Assembly (NCBI GenBank): GCA_036677085.1
Contig: JAKFFI010000036.1
Span: forward strand, 89,837-153,836
Length of the DNA stretch: 64,000 bases
Reading direction: 5' to 3'
Origin: JAGPUQ01 sp036677085
GTDB lineage: Bacteria; Pseudomonadota; Gammaproteobacteria; Pseudomonadales; Porticoccaceae
Made by a program: the position numbers and the translations under genes. A model generated the notes under the pieces. The model was not told the DNA's origin, did not search any database, and saw only the letters and a program-made list of their open reading frames with translations. Positions 55,450 through 63,208 of the stretch are shown piece by piece; the stretch's first letter is position 1; every line of letters starts with the position of its first letter.

Positions 55450-58047
55450 TCAGGTCACCTCGATGATCAGTTCGGCGGCAATGCGCTTGCCGTCATCCGC
55501 CGCCTTACGGAAGGAAGCGATCTGATCGAAATTCATGTAGCGGTAGATCTCCTTCGACTTGCTGCCGATGTCGGCGGCGTACTCGAGGTATTCCTCCAGT
55601 GTCGGCAGGCGCCCGAGAATACCGCCGACGGCGGCCAGTTCCGCCGAGGTCAGATAGACATTGGCCCCGTCGCCCAGGCGATTGGGGAAGTTTCGGGTCG
55701 AGGTCGATAACACCGTGGTCCCCGGGGCGACCCTCGCCTGGTTGCCCATGCACAGGGAGCAGCCGGGCATCTCGGTGCGCGCGCCGGCGCGGCCGAAGAT
55801 GCTGTAGTAACCCTCTTCCATCAGGGTGTGCTCGTCCATGCGGGTCGGCGGCACGATCCAGAAGCGGGTTTTCAGTGCGCCGGGTTTCACCTGTTCCAGC
55901 AGTTTGCCGGCGGCGCGGAAATGCCCGATGTTGGTCATGCAGGACCCGATGAACACCTCGTCCACCTTGTCGCCGGCCACTTCCGACAGCAGGCGTGCAT
56001 CGTCGGGATCATTGGGCGCGCAGACGATGGGCTCGCGAATATCCTTGAGATCGATGTCGATCACCGCGCTGTACTCGGCGTCCTTGTCCGCGGTCAGCAG
56101 TTCGGGCTTGGCGAGCCAGGCCTCCATCTTGCGGGCACGGCGCTCGAGGGTGCGGGGATCGCCGTAACCTTCGGAGATCATCCAGCGCAGCATGGTGATG
56201 TTGGAGCGCAGATACTCCGCGATCGACGCCTCGCTGAGGCGGATGGTGCAGCCCGAAGCCGAGCGCTCGGCGGACGCGTCCGACAACTCGAAGGCCTGCT
56301 CGACGGTGAGGGTTTCGAGGCCCTCGATTTCCAGCACCCGGCCCGAGAAGATGTTCTTCTTGCCCTGCTTGGCCACCGTCAGCAGACCCTGCTGAATGGC
56401 GTAGTAGGGGATCGCGTGGACCAGATCCCGCAGCGTGATGCCGGGCTGCATCTGCCCCTTGAAGCGGACCAGCACGGACTCCGGCATGTCGAGGGGCATC
56501 ACCCCGGTGGCGGCGGCAAAGGCGACCAGACCGGAGCCGGCCGGGAACGAAATCCCGATCGGGAAACGGGTGTGGGAATCGCCGCCGGTGCCCACGGTAT
56601 CGGGCAGCAGCATGCGGTTGATCCAGCTGTGGATGATGCCGTCGCCCGGGCGCAGGGACACGCCGCCGCGATTCATGATGAAGTCCGGGAGACTGTGCTG
56701 GGTCTCGATATCCACCGGCTTGGGGTAGGCCGCGGTGTGGCAGAAGGACTGCATCACCAGGTCGGTCGAGAAACCCAGGCAGGCCAGATCCTGCAACTCG
56801 TCGCGGGTCATGGGGCCGGTGGTGTCCTGGGAGCCCACGGTGGTCATCATGGGCTCGCAATAGGCGCCGGGCCGCACGCCGGTCACGCCGCAGGCGCGGC
56901 CGACCATTTTTTGCGCGAGGGTATAGCCCTTGCCGGTATCGGCGGGCTGCGGCGGGGTGCGGAACACGTCGGTCGCGCCGAGTCCCAGCGTTTCGCGGGC
57001 GCGTCGGGTCAGGCCGCGACCCACGATCAGGTTGATGCGGCCGCCGGCGCGGACTTCGTCCAGCAGCACCTCGGAGCGCAGTTCGAATTCCGACAGCACG
57101 GCACCGGTCGCCTGATCCAGAATTTTCCCTTCGTAAGGAAGAATGTCGATGACTTGCCCGGTTTCGAGCTTCTCGACGGGCGCTTCAAATACCAGGGCGC
57201 CGGAGTCTTCCATGGTGTTGAAGAAAATGGGCGCGACCTTGCCGCCGATGCAGATGCCGCCGGCGCGCTTGTTGGGGATGCCGGGCATGTCGTCGCCCGT
57301 GTACCAGAGCACCGAGTTGGTCGCGGATTTGCGCGAGGAGCCGGTGCCGACCACGTCGCCCACGAAGGCCACCGGATAGCCTTTCTGCTTCAGCTCCAGG
57401 ATCTGCGCTTCGGCATTTTCGACGCCCTCGCGGGGAATCTTGTACATGGCCTTGGCGTGCAGCGGAATGTCGGGCCGCGACCAGGCGTCGGGGGCGGGCG
57501 ACAGATCGTCGGTGTTGGTTTCGCCGGGCACCTTGAACACGGTGGCGGTGAGTTTTTTCGGGACTTCGGGGCGGTTCAGGAACCACTCCGCATCGGCCCA
57601 GGATTGGAGCACCGCGCGCGCTTGCGCATTGCCTTTCTGGGCTTTTTCCGCGACATCGTGGAAGGCATCGAACATCAGCAGGGTGTGTTTGAGCTGCTCG
57701 GCGGCCAGCGGGCCGAGCTCGACATCGTCGAGCGCCTCCACCAGGGTCGCGATGTTGTAGCCGCCCAGCATCATGCCGAGCAGACGGATCGCGTGGGGAC
57801 GGTCGATCAGCGGCGAGGTGGCCTCGCCCTTGACGATGGCCGACAGGAACCCGGCCTTGACGTAGGCGGCAGCGTCGACGCCCGGCGGCACCCGGTTGGT
57901 GATCAGGTCGAGCAGCAGATCCGCTTCCCCGGGCGGCGGGTTTTTCAGAAGTTCGACCAGTGCCGCCGTCCACTCCGGATGCAGGGGCTTGGGCGGCACG
58001 CCCTCGGCGGCGCGTTCCTCGACATGTTTCCGATAGGCAGCTAGCAC
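55450..58047 (-). CDS. acnB: Bifunctional aconitate hydratase 2 / 2-methylisocitrate dehydratase
   Basis: AcnB isomerises citrate to isocitrate in the TCA cycle and dehydrates 2-methylisocitrate in the propionate cycle. The 865 residues equal the E. coli length. The order is the AcnB-specific N-terminal HEAT-like domain (AYRKHVEERAAEG; LLDLITNRVPPGVDAAAYVKAGFL), the swivel domain 4 (VGTGSSRKSATNS), then the catalytic domains with [4Fe-4S] ligands in FIGSCMTNIGH and CSLCMGNQ. A GTG at 58047 with AGGAG 8 bases upstream gives the family N-terminus; an open frame upstream to 58107 lacks similarity. Expression is probably independent, ending at the strong terminator. Confidence 0.95.
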   Translation of the reverse strand: MLAAYRKHVEERAAEGVPPKPLHPEWTAALVELLKNPPPGEADLLLDLITNRVPPGVDAAAYVKAGFLSAIVKGEATSPLIDRPHAIRLLGMMLGGYNIATLVEALDDVELGPLAAEQLKHTLLMFDAFHDVAEKAQKGNAQARAVLQSWADAEWFLNRPEVPKKLTATVFKVPGETNTDDLSPAPDAWSRPDIPLHAKAMYKIPREGVENAEAQILELKQKGYPVAFVGDVVGTGSSRKSATNSVLWYTGDDMPGIPNKRAGGICIGGKVAPIFFNTMEDSGALVFEAPVEKLETGQVIDILPYEGKILDQATGAVLSEFELRSEVLLDEVRAGGRINLIVGRGLTRRARETLGLGATDVFRTPPQPADTGKGYTLAQKMVGRACGVTGVRPGAYCEPMMTTVGSQDTTGPMTRDELQDLACLGFSTDLVMQSFCHTAAYPKPVDIETQHSLPDFIMNRGGVSLRPGDGIIHSWINRMLLPDTVGTGGDSHTRFPIGISFPAGSGLVAFAAATGVMPLDMPESVLVRFKGQMQPGITLRDLVHAIPYYAIQQGLLTVAKQGKKNIFSGRVLEIEGLETLTVEQAFELSDASAERSASGCTIRLSEASIAEYLRSNITMLRWMISEGYGDPRTLERRARKMEAWLAKPELLTADKDAEYSAVIDIDLKDIREPIVCAPNDPDDARLLSEVAGDKVDEVFIGSCMTNIGHFRAAGKLLEQVKPGALKTRFWIVPPTRMDEHTLMEEGYYSIFGRAGARTEMPGCSLCMGNQARVAPGTTVLSTSTRNFPNRLGDGANVYLTSAELAAVGGILGRLPTLEEYLEYAADIGSKSKEIYRYMNFDQIASFRKAADDGKRIAAELIIEVT

Positions 58048-58250
58048 GGCAAATACTCCTGTTGGGACTATGGGCGGGCGGGTCGTCGCGGGGGGAGGGA
58101 TAGTCACTCCCCGTCCGGGTCGGGGCCGGTGTGGCCCGGGGCCAGAATTCTACGCGAAATGAAGCGGTTTGCGCGTACCCCGCCGGGTTGGTCCGGCGCC
58201 GGGCAGCGGACACTGGCGAGCGGCGGGCGCTGCGGGTAGAGTGCGGAGCC

Positions 58251-58751
58251 ATGGTCGCTTCTTCCCCCATAGGTACGTCCCGCACAGGCACGCCCGGCAC
58301 AGGCACACCCTGCATCGGCATCTGCTCCGCCGGCATCGGCGACAGTGTGTGCCGGGGCTGCATGCGTTGCGCCCACGAAGTCAGTCAGTGGAACGGTTTC
58401 AGCGCCGCCGAGCGGCAACTGGTGTGGGCGCGGCTCGACCGGTTTCTGGTGCAGATCGTGAACAATCGCCTGGAGCTGCTCGATGTGGCGCTGCTCAAGG
58501 CCGCCCTGACCAACTGGAACATCCCCTGCGACCCGGCGCGACCGCCCCAGCGCTGGCTCTACGATCTGCTGCGCCTCGCCGGCAGCCGGATCGGCGACCC
58601 CGCGGCGTGCGGGTTTGGCATCTTGCCGGGATCGGAAGACCTGAGCGCCGCGCAGCTCTGCCGCGAGATCGAGCGCGAATGGCACGCACTCTCGCTGGCG
58701 CACTTCGAGCGCTATATTGCGCCGGGCCTCGGCCTGATGCAGTCTTCGTGA
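58251..58751 (+). CDS. DUF1289 domain protein with C-terminal extension
   Basis: This 166-residue protein has a short Gly/Thr/Pro repeat (GTSRTGTPGTGTP), then the Cys-rich DUF1289 motif PCIGICSAGIGDSVCRGCMR followed by CAHEVSQWNGFSAAERQLVW (about 26-65). Four cysteines could bind a metal or an Fe-S cluster. DUF1289 proteins are usually about 60-90 residues; here about 95 extra residues follow with no family I recognise. The frame is open upstream, and GGAG is only 2 bases from the ATG, so the start is not certain. The stop lies in the first copy of the repeat at 58746-58802. Confidence 0.75.
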   Translation: MVASSPIGTSRTGTPGTGTPCIGICSAGIGDSVCRGCMRCAHEVSQWNGFSAAERQLVWARLDRFLVQIVNNRLELLDVALLKAALTNWNIPCDPARPPQRWLYDLLRLAGSRIGDPAACGFGILPGSEDLSAAQLCREIEREWHALSLAHFERYIAPGLGLMQSS

Positions 58752-58802
58752 CCAAAGCGGGTTCGTGACAACACAGGTTTGTAACAAGGCAGGTTTGTAA
58801 CT
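58746..58802 (+). repeat. Tandem repeat with about 16-bp period
   Basis: CAGGTTTGTAAC occurs at 58775-58786 and 58791-58802. A degenerate copy, CGGGTTCGTGAC, is at 58759-58770, and a further TTCGTGAC core lies at 58746-58753, inside the end of the DUF1289 gene. Starts are 16-17 bases apart, so copies lie roughly on one side every 1.5 helical turns. It occupies the upstream region of the GST gene. Confidence 0.7.
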
Positions 58803-58838
58803 AAGGGTAATAACAATTTTCCCCGGGAGGGTACTGCA

Positions 58839-59483
58839 ATGATCAAGCTCTATGGTTTCCCCGTCAGCGATTACTACAACATGGTGAAGGTCGCCCTGCT
58901 CGAAAAGGGCTTCCAGTTCGAGGAAGTGATGGTGCGTCCGGGTGCGGACCCGGCCTTTCTGGCCAAGAGTCCGATGGGCAAGATCCCCTGCCTCGAAGTC
59001 GCCGAGGGCTTCATCACCGAGACCAATGTGATTCTCGAATTCATCGAGGATTCGTCCTCGGACCACCCGCTGCTGCCGGCTGACAGTTTTCAGCGCGCCA
59101 AGGTCCGCGAGCTGATGAAAAGCGCCGAACTCTATCTCGAACTGGTCGCGCGGCAACTGTTCGGCGGCGTGTTTTTCGGCGCGCCCCTGAGCGACGAGCT
59201 CAAGCAGTCGGTCGGCACCCAGCTCGACAAGGGCGTCGCCGCGCTCAACAAGCTGCTCAAGTTCAAGCCCTATGCAGCGGGTGCGGAACTGACCTACGCC
59301 GATATCGTGCTCTATTACTCGGCCACCCTGGGCGGTATGGCGGTCGAGCGGGCCTTGGGTCGCAAGCTCACCGACGAAATCCCCGGCCTCGCCGAGTGGC
59401 TGGCGCTGATGGGGCAGAACACGGCGGTGCAGAAGGCCAACCGTGACCGCGACGCTGCCCTCAAGGCCATGATGGCGGGCTGA
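58839..59483 (+). CDS. Glutathione S-transferase family protein
   Basis: This 214-residue protein has a thioredoxin-like N-domain (IKLYGFPVSDYYNMVKVALLEKG; KSPMGKIPCLEVAEGFITETNVILEFIE) and a C-domain with LTYADIVLYYSATLGG. It is only distantly similar to the GST at 30.8 kb. A strong purine-rich ribosome site (GGGAGG) precedes the ATG. miaE starts 6 bases later, so the two genes are probably one unit, though their functions are unrelated. Confidence 0.87.
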   Translation: MIKLYGFPVSDYYNMVKVALLEKGFQFEEVMVRPGADPAFLAKSPMGKIPCLEVAEGFITETNVILEFIEDSSSDHPLLPADSFQRAKVRELMKSAELYLELVARQLFGGVFFGAPLSDELKQSVGTQLDKGVAALNKLLKFKPYAAGAELTYADIVLYYSATLGGMAVERALGRKLTDEIPGLAEWLALMGQNTAVQKANRDRDAALKAMMAG

Positions 59484-59489
59484 GGCGGC

Positions 59490-60095
59490 GTGGCGGTCGC
59501 ACTTGAAGCCATCCGTGCCTTTCTCCCCTGTGCCACGCCCGCCGCCTGGGTGGCGGCGGCGCTGGCGCACCCCGAAGAGTTGTTGATCGATCACGCCAAT
59601 TGCGAGAAGAAAGCGACGAGCACTGCGTTGGGTCTGCTGTACCGCCACATCGATCGCCCGCCGCTGCTGCACCGGATGTCGCGCCTGGCGCGGGAGGAGC
59701 TGCGTCACTTCGAGCAGGTCGTCGCCTTCATGGAGCAGCGCGGGGTGGCGTACCGGCAGCTTACGGCGAGCCGCTACGCGGGCGGCCTGCGCGAGCTGGT
59801 GCGCGCCGAGGAGCCATTTCGTCTCGTCGATACCCTGATTGCCGGCGCCTTCATCGAGGCCCGCTCCTGCGAGCGTTTCGCGGCGCTGGTCCCGTGGCTC
59901 GATCCCGAGCTGGGCGCGTTCTACCAGTCGCTACTGCGCTCCGAGGCGCGCCACTTTCGGGATTATCTTGAGCTTGCCGAAGCCGTCGGTGGCGACATTG
60001 CCGAGCGTGTCGGCAGGTTCGCCGCGTGCGAGCGGGAGCTTATCGAGGCGCCGGATACCGAGTTTCGCTTTCACTCGGGTCCGCCGGCGAACTGA
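59490..60095 (+). CDS. miaE: tRNA-(2-methylthio-N6-isopentenyladenosine37) hydroxylase
   Basis: This is a diiron oxygenase hydroxylating ms2i6A37 to ms2io6A37 in tRNA. The 201-residue ferritin-like four-helix protein has iron ligands in LIDHANCEKKATSTAL, LAREELRHFEQVV (ExxH), IAGAFIEARSCERF and LRSEARHFRDYLELA (ExxH). The start is a GTG at 59490, 6 bases after the GST stop. The last 56 bases overlap the end of lpxH on the other strand. Confidence 0.92.
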   Translation: MAVALEAIRAFLPCATPAAWVAAALAHPEELLIDHANCEKKATSTALGLLYRHIDRPPLLHRMSRLAREELRHFEQVVAFMEQRGVAYRQLTASRYAGGLRELVRAEEPFRLVDTLIAGAFIEARSCERFAALVPWLDPELGAFYQSLLRSEARHFRDYLELAEAVGGDIAERVGRFAACERELIEAPDTEFRFHSGPPAN

Positions 60096-60813
60096 TCGGA
60101 AAGCGGTCGAGTTCGATCACGCCGGTCACGCCGATGCGGGCGTACCAGCCGGTGGTCTCGGTCCAGTCCCCCAGTACCACCCGCTCGACGGTGCGGTCTT
60201 CGACCTGGTGGCGGTGTCGCCCCGGACGGTGAGTGTGGCCGTGGATCATCACCTCGGCGCCGGAGGTGCGAAACCCGGCCAGCACCGCGTCGGCATTCAC
60301 ATCCATGATGTATTCGGGCTTGTTGCGGTTGTGGCGCTGGCTGGCGGCGCGCGAGTCGCGCGCGATCCGGCGCCGCAGCGCCAGCGGCAGATGGCGCAGG
60401 ACGAAGCGGGTCGCGGGATGGCGGGCACAGCGCCGCAAGCGCTGGTAGGCGGCATCGTCGCTACACAGCGTATCGCCGTGGAGCAGCAGCAGGCGTCGCC
60501 CGTGGATTTCCACCCGTTCGTGATCGCCAAGCAGTTGCGCGCCGGTCTCGCGCGCAAACCGTTGCCACACCGTGAAATCCCGGTTGCCATGGAGGAAATA
60601 CAGGGCGATGCCGCGTGCGCGGGCCGCGGCGAGCGCGTCAACCACAGTGCGGGCGAGCGGCGTGTCGTCGTCGTCGCCGACCCAGACCTCGAACAGATCG
60701 CCCAGAATATAGAGCGCGTCCGCATCGGCGTTGTGGAGGAAATCGAGGAAGGCCCGGGTAACCCCGGGCCGCTCGGGTGTCAGATGCAGGTCGGAGACGA
60801 ACAGCGCCGTCAC
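60040..60813 (-). CDS. lpxH: UDP-2,3-diacylglucosamine diphosphatase
   Basis: LpxH makes lipid X in lipid A synthesis on the cytosolic face of the inner membrane. The 257-residue calcineurin-like phosphoesterase (240 in E. coli) has metal motifs FVSDLHL, GDLFEVWVGDDD, HGNRDF, LLLHGDTLC and MIHGHTHRPGRH. The start is a GTG at 60813, 19 bases after the ppiB stop; the order ppiB-lpxH is the same as in E. coli. The 3' end overlaps miaE by 56 bases, so the last 18 residues are encoded antisense to it. The C-terminal tail (SSPADPSESETRYPAPR) looks like an extension. Confidence 0.93.
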   Translation of the reverse strand: MTALFVSDLHLTPERPGVTRAFLDFLHNADADALYILGDLFEVWVGDDDDTPLARTVVDALAAARARGIALYFLHGNRDFTVWQRFARETGAQLLGDHERVEIHGRRLLLLHGDTLCSDDAAYQRLRRCARHPATRFVLRHLPLALRRRIARDSRAASQRHNRNKPEYIMDVNADAVLAGFRTSGAEVMIHGHTHRPGRHRHQVEDRTVERVVLGDWTETTGWYARIGVTGVIELDRFPISSPADPSESETRYPAPR

Positions 60814-60832
60814 GGAGTAGGGAAGACTTCCT

Positions 60833-61342
60833 TCAGCGGTCGCTGTAGGCGTCGGAGACCGTCACCCGCTCGATCTCGACGGTGACGGTCGGCACATCCT
60901 GATGATGGCCGGCATTGCCGGTGGGTACGGCCTTGATCTCATCGACCACCGCCATGCCGTTTACCACTCTACCGAACACCGCATAGCCCCAGCCCCGCGC
61001 ATCCTTCGCCGTGTGGTTCAGGAAGCCGTTGTCGGCAATATTGATGAAAAACTGTGAAGACGCCGAATGCGGATCGTTGGTGCGCGCCATGGCCAGTGTG
61101 CCGATGTCGTTCTTGAGGCCGTTGTCGGCTTCGTTCTGGATCGGGGGGTTGCCGCGCTTTTCGCGCATGTTGGCGTCCATGCCGCCGCCCTGCACCATGA
61201 AACCGGGAATGACGCGGTGAAATATGGTGCCGGCGTAGAAATTCTCGCGGCAGTACTGGAGAAAATTGGCGGCGGTCTTGGGGGCGCGGTCGAAATCCAG
61301 CTCGATGTCGATGTCGCCGTAATTGGTGTGCAGAGTGATCAT
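60833..61342 (-). CDS. ppiB: Cytoplasmic cyclophilin, peptidyl-prolyl isomerase B
   Basis: This 169-residue cyclophilin (164 in E. coli) contains ITLHTNYGDIDIELDFDRAPKTAANFL, FHRVIPGFMVQGGG with the catalytic Arg, SSQFFINIADNGFLNH and WGYAVFGRVVNGM. There is no signal peptide, consistent with the cytosolic PpiB. It is divergent from glnS across a 184-base gap and cotranscribed with lpxH. Confidence 0.94.
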   Translation of the reverse strand: MITLHTNYGDIDIELDFDRAPKTAANFLQYCRENFYAGTIFHRVIPGFMVQGGGMDANMREKRGNPPIQNEADNGLKNDIGTLAMARTNDPHSASSQFFINIADNGFLNHTAKDARGWGYAVFGRVVNGMAVVDEIKAVPTGNAGHHQDVPTVTVEIERVTVSDAYSDR

Positions 61343-61458
61343 GGGAATGCGCCCGGTCGCTGGCTAGGGGCTGCATGATAAGCGCTCGGAGAGAGCAGGG
61401 GAATTCCGCCGGGTCGATTCCACCCACGCCGCAGGCTCGCGGTTTCGCGGGGCGCGGC

Positions 61459-61464
61459 TATAAT
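61459..61464 (+). promoter_or_regulatory. Consensus -10 box upstream of glnS
   Basis: TATAAT lies 62 bases before the glnS ATG, inside the ppiB-glnS divergent region. No recognisable -35 stands at 16-18 bases, as was the case for purT. Confidence 0.45.
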
Positions 61465-61526
61465 CCCCGGCTTCATTCCTCCCAGTAGACGGGCCTGATC
61501 CCGGGTCCGGCAGCGCAAGGTCCGCG

Positions 61527-63206
61527 ATGGATTCCGACAAGCCCCGCAATTTCATTGAGCAGATCATCGAGCGCGACCTCGCCGAGGGCGCGGTCACGCA
61601 GGTGGTGACGCGCTTTCCCCCCGAGCCCAACGGCTATCTGCACATCGGCCATGCCAAGTCGATCTGCCTGAATTTCGGGCTTGCCGAGCACTACGGCGGG
61701 GTCTGCAACCTGCGCTTCGACGACACCAACCCCGAGACCGAAAGCGAGGAATTCGTCAACGCCATCATCGCCGACGTGCGCTGGCTGGGGTTTCGGTGGC
61801 AGGGCGAAGTGCGCTATGCGTCCGACTATTTCGAGCAGCTCCACACCTGGGCGGTACACCTGGTCGAGACCGGCAAGGCCTATGTCTGCGAACTGACGCC
61901 CGAGCAGATGCGCGACTATCGCGGCACCTTGATCGAGCCAGGCCGCGACAGCCCCTATCGCGAGCGGCCGGTGGCCGAGAATCTCGCCCTGCTGGCAGCC
62001 ATGCGCGCGGGCGAGATCGAAGAGGGGAAAATGGTGCTGCGGGCCAGGATCGACATGGCCTCGCCCAATATCAATCTGCGCGATCCGGTGCTGTACCGCG
62101 TCAAGCGCATGGCCCATCACCGCAGCGGCGCGCGGTGGAACATCTACCCGTCCTACGATTTCGCCCACGGCCAGGAAGACGCCATCGAAGGTGTCACCCA
62201 TTCGATCTGCACCCTCGAATTCGCCGATCACCGGCCCCTTTACGACTGGCTGCTCGACAACCTGCCGGTGCCCGCGCGGCCCCGCCAGTACGAATTCGGC
62301 CGCCTCAACCTCAGTTACACCGTCACCAGCAAGCGCAAGCTCAAGCAGTTGGTGGAAGAGGGCCATGTGGATGGCTGGGACGATCCCCGCATGCCGACTC
62401 TGGCTGGCCTGCGCCGGCGCGGCGTCACGCCGGCGGCGATCCGCGCCTTTTGCGACAGCCTCGCGGTGGCCAAGACCGACGGCGTGGTGGACATGGGGCA
62501 GTTCGAGCACTTCATCCGTCAGGATCTCAACGACAATGCGCCGCGCGCCCTCTGTGTGCTGCGCCCGCTCAAGGTGACCCTCGGCAACTGGCCGGTGGGC
62601 AAGGTCGAGACGCTGCATCTCGCCAACCATCCGCAACGCCCGGAACTCGGATCGCGTGAGCTGCCCTTCGGCGGCACCCTCTATATCGACCGCGACGACT
62701 TCAGCACGGATACGACACTGTCCCGCAAGCAGTTCAAGCGTCTGGTGCTGGGCGACTGGGTGCGCCTGCGCGGCGCCTATGTGATCCGCGCCGACGACCT
62801 GGTGCGCGACGCGAGCGGCGCCCTGAGCGAAGTGCTGGCTTCCTTGGTGCCGGACACCCTGGGCGCCGATCCGCCCGCCGGCATCAAGCCGCGGGGTGTG
62901 ATTCATTGGGTCGCGGAAGCAAACGCCGTAGATTGCGAAGTGCGGCTCTACGAACGGCTGTTCAGCGCGGCGGAACCCGACGCAGGCGACGGCGATTTCC
63001 GCGCCGCCATCAACCCGGATTCGCTGGTTGCGCTCGTCGGCTGCAAGGCCGAAGTGAATCTGGGCCAGGTCTCACCGGAGGTGACCTTTCAGTTCGAGCG
63101 CGAAGGCTATTTTTGCCGCGACCGCCGCGCGGGCGACGCGCTGGTGTTCAACCGCACCATCGCCCTGCGCGACATCGCCGCCAAACCCACGGGTAACCAA
63201 GGCTGA
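61527..63206 (+). CDS. glnS: Glutaminyl-tRNA synthetase
   Basis: This class I synthetase charges tRNA-Gln directly (559 residues; 554 in E. coli). It has FPPEPNGYLHIGHAKSICLNF (HIGH motif at about 42-45), RFDDTNPETE, YPSYDFAHGQEDAIEGVTHS and the KMSKS-equivalent VTSKRKLKQL. The C-terminal two beta-barrel anticodon-binding domain follows. Its presence means Gln-tRNA is not made only through the GatCAB route. cysS starts 2 bases after the stop, so the two are cotranscribed. Confidence 0.96.
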   Translation: MDSDKPRNFIEQIIERDLAEGAVTQVVTRFPPEPNGYLHIGHAKSICLNFGLAEHYGGVCNLRFDDTNPETESEEFVNAIIADVRWLGFRWQGEVRYASDYFEQLHTWAVHLVETGKAYVCELTPEQMRDYRGTLIEPGRDSPYRERPVAENLALLAAMRAGEIEEGKMVLRARIDMASPNINLRDPVLYRVKRMAHHRSGARWNIYPSYDFAHGQEDAIEGVTHSICTLEFADHRPLYDWLLDNLPVPARPRQYEFGRLNLSYTVTSKRKLKQLVEEGHVDGWDDPRMPTLAGLRRRGVTPAAIRAFCDSLAVAKTDGVVDMGQFEHFIRQDLNDNAPRALCVLRPLKVTLGNWPVGKVETLHLANHPQRPELGSRELPFGGTLYIDRDDFSTDTTLSRKQFKRLVLGDWVRLRGAYVIRADDLVRDASGALSEVLASLVPDTLGADPPAGIKPRGVIHWVAEANAVDCEVRLYERLFSAAEPDAGDGDFRAAINPDSLVALVGCKAEVNLGQVSPEVTFQFEREGYFCRDRRAGDALVFNRTIALRDIAAKPTGNQG

Positions 63207-63208
63207 TC

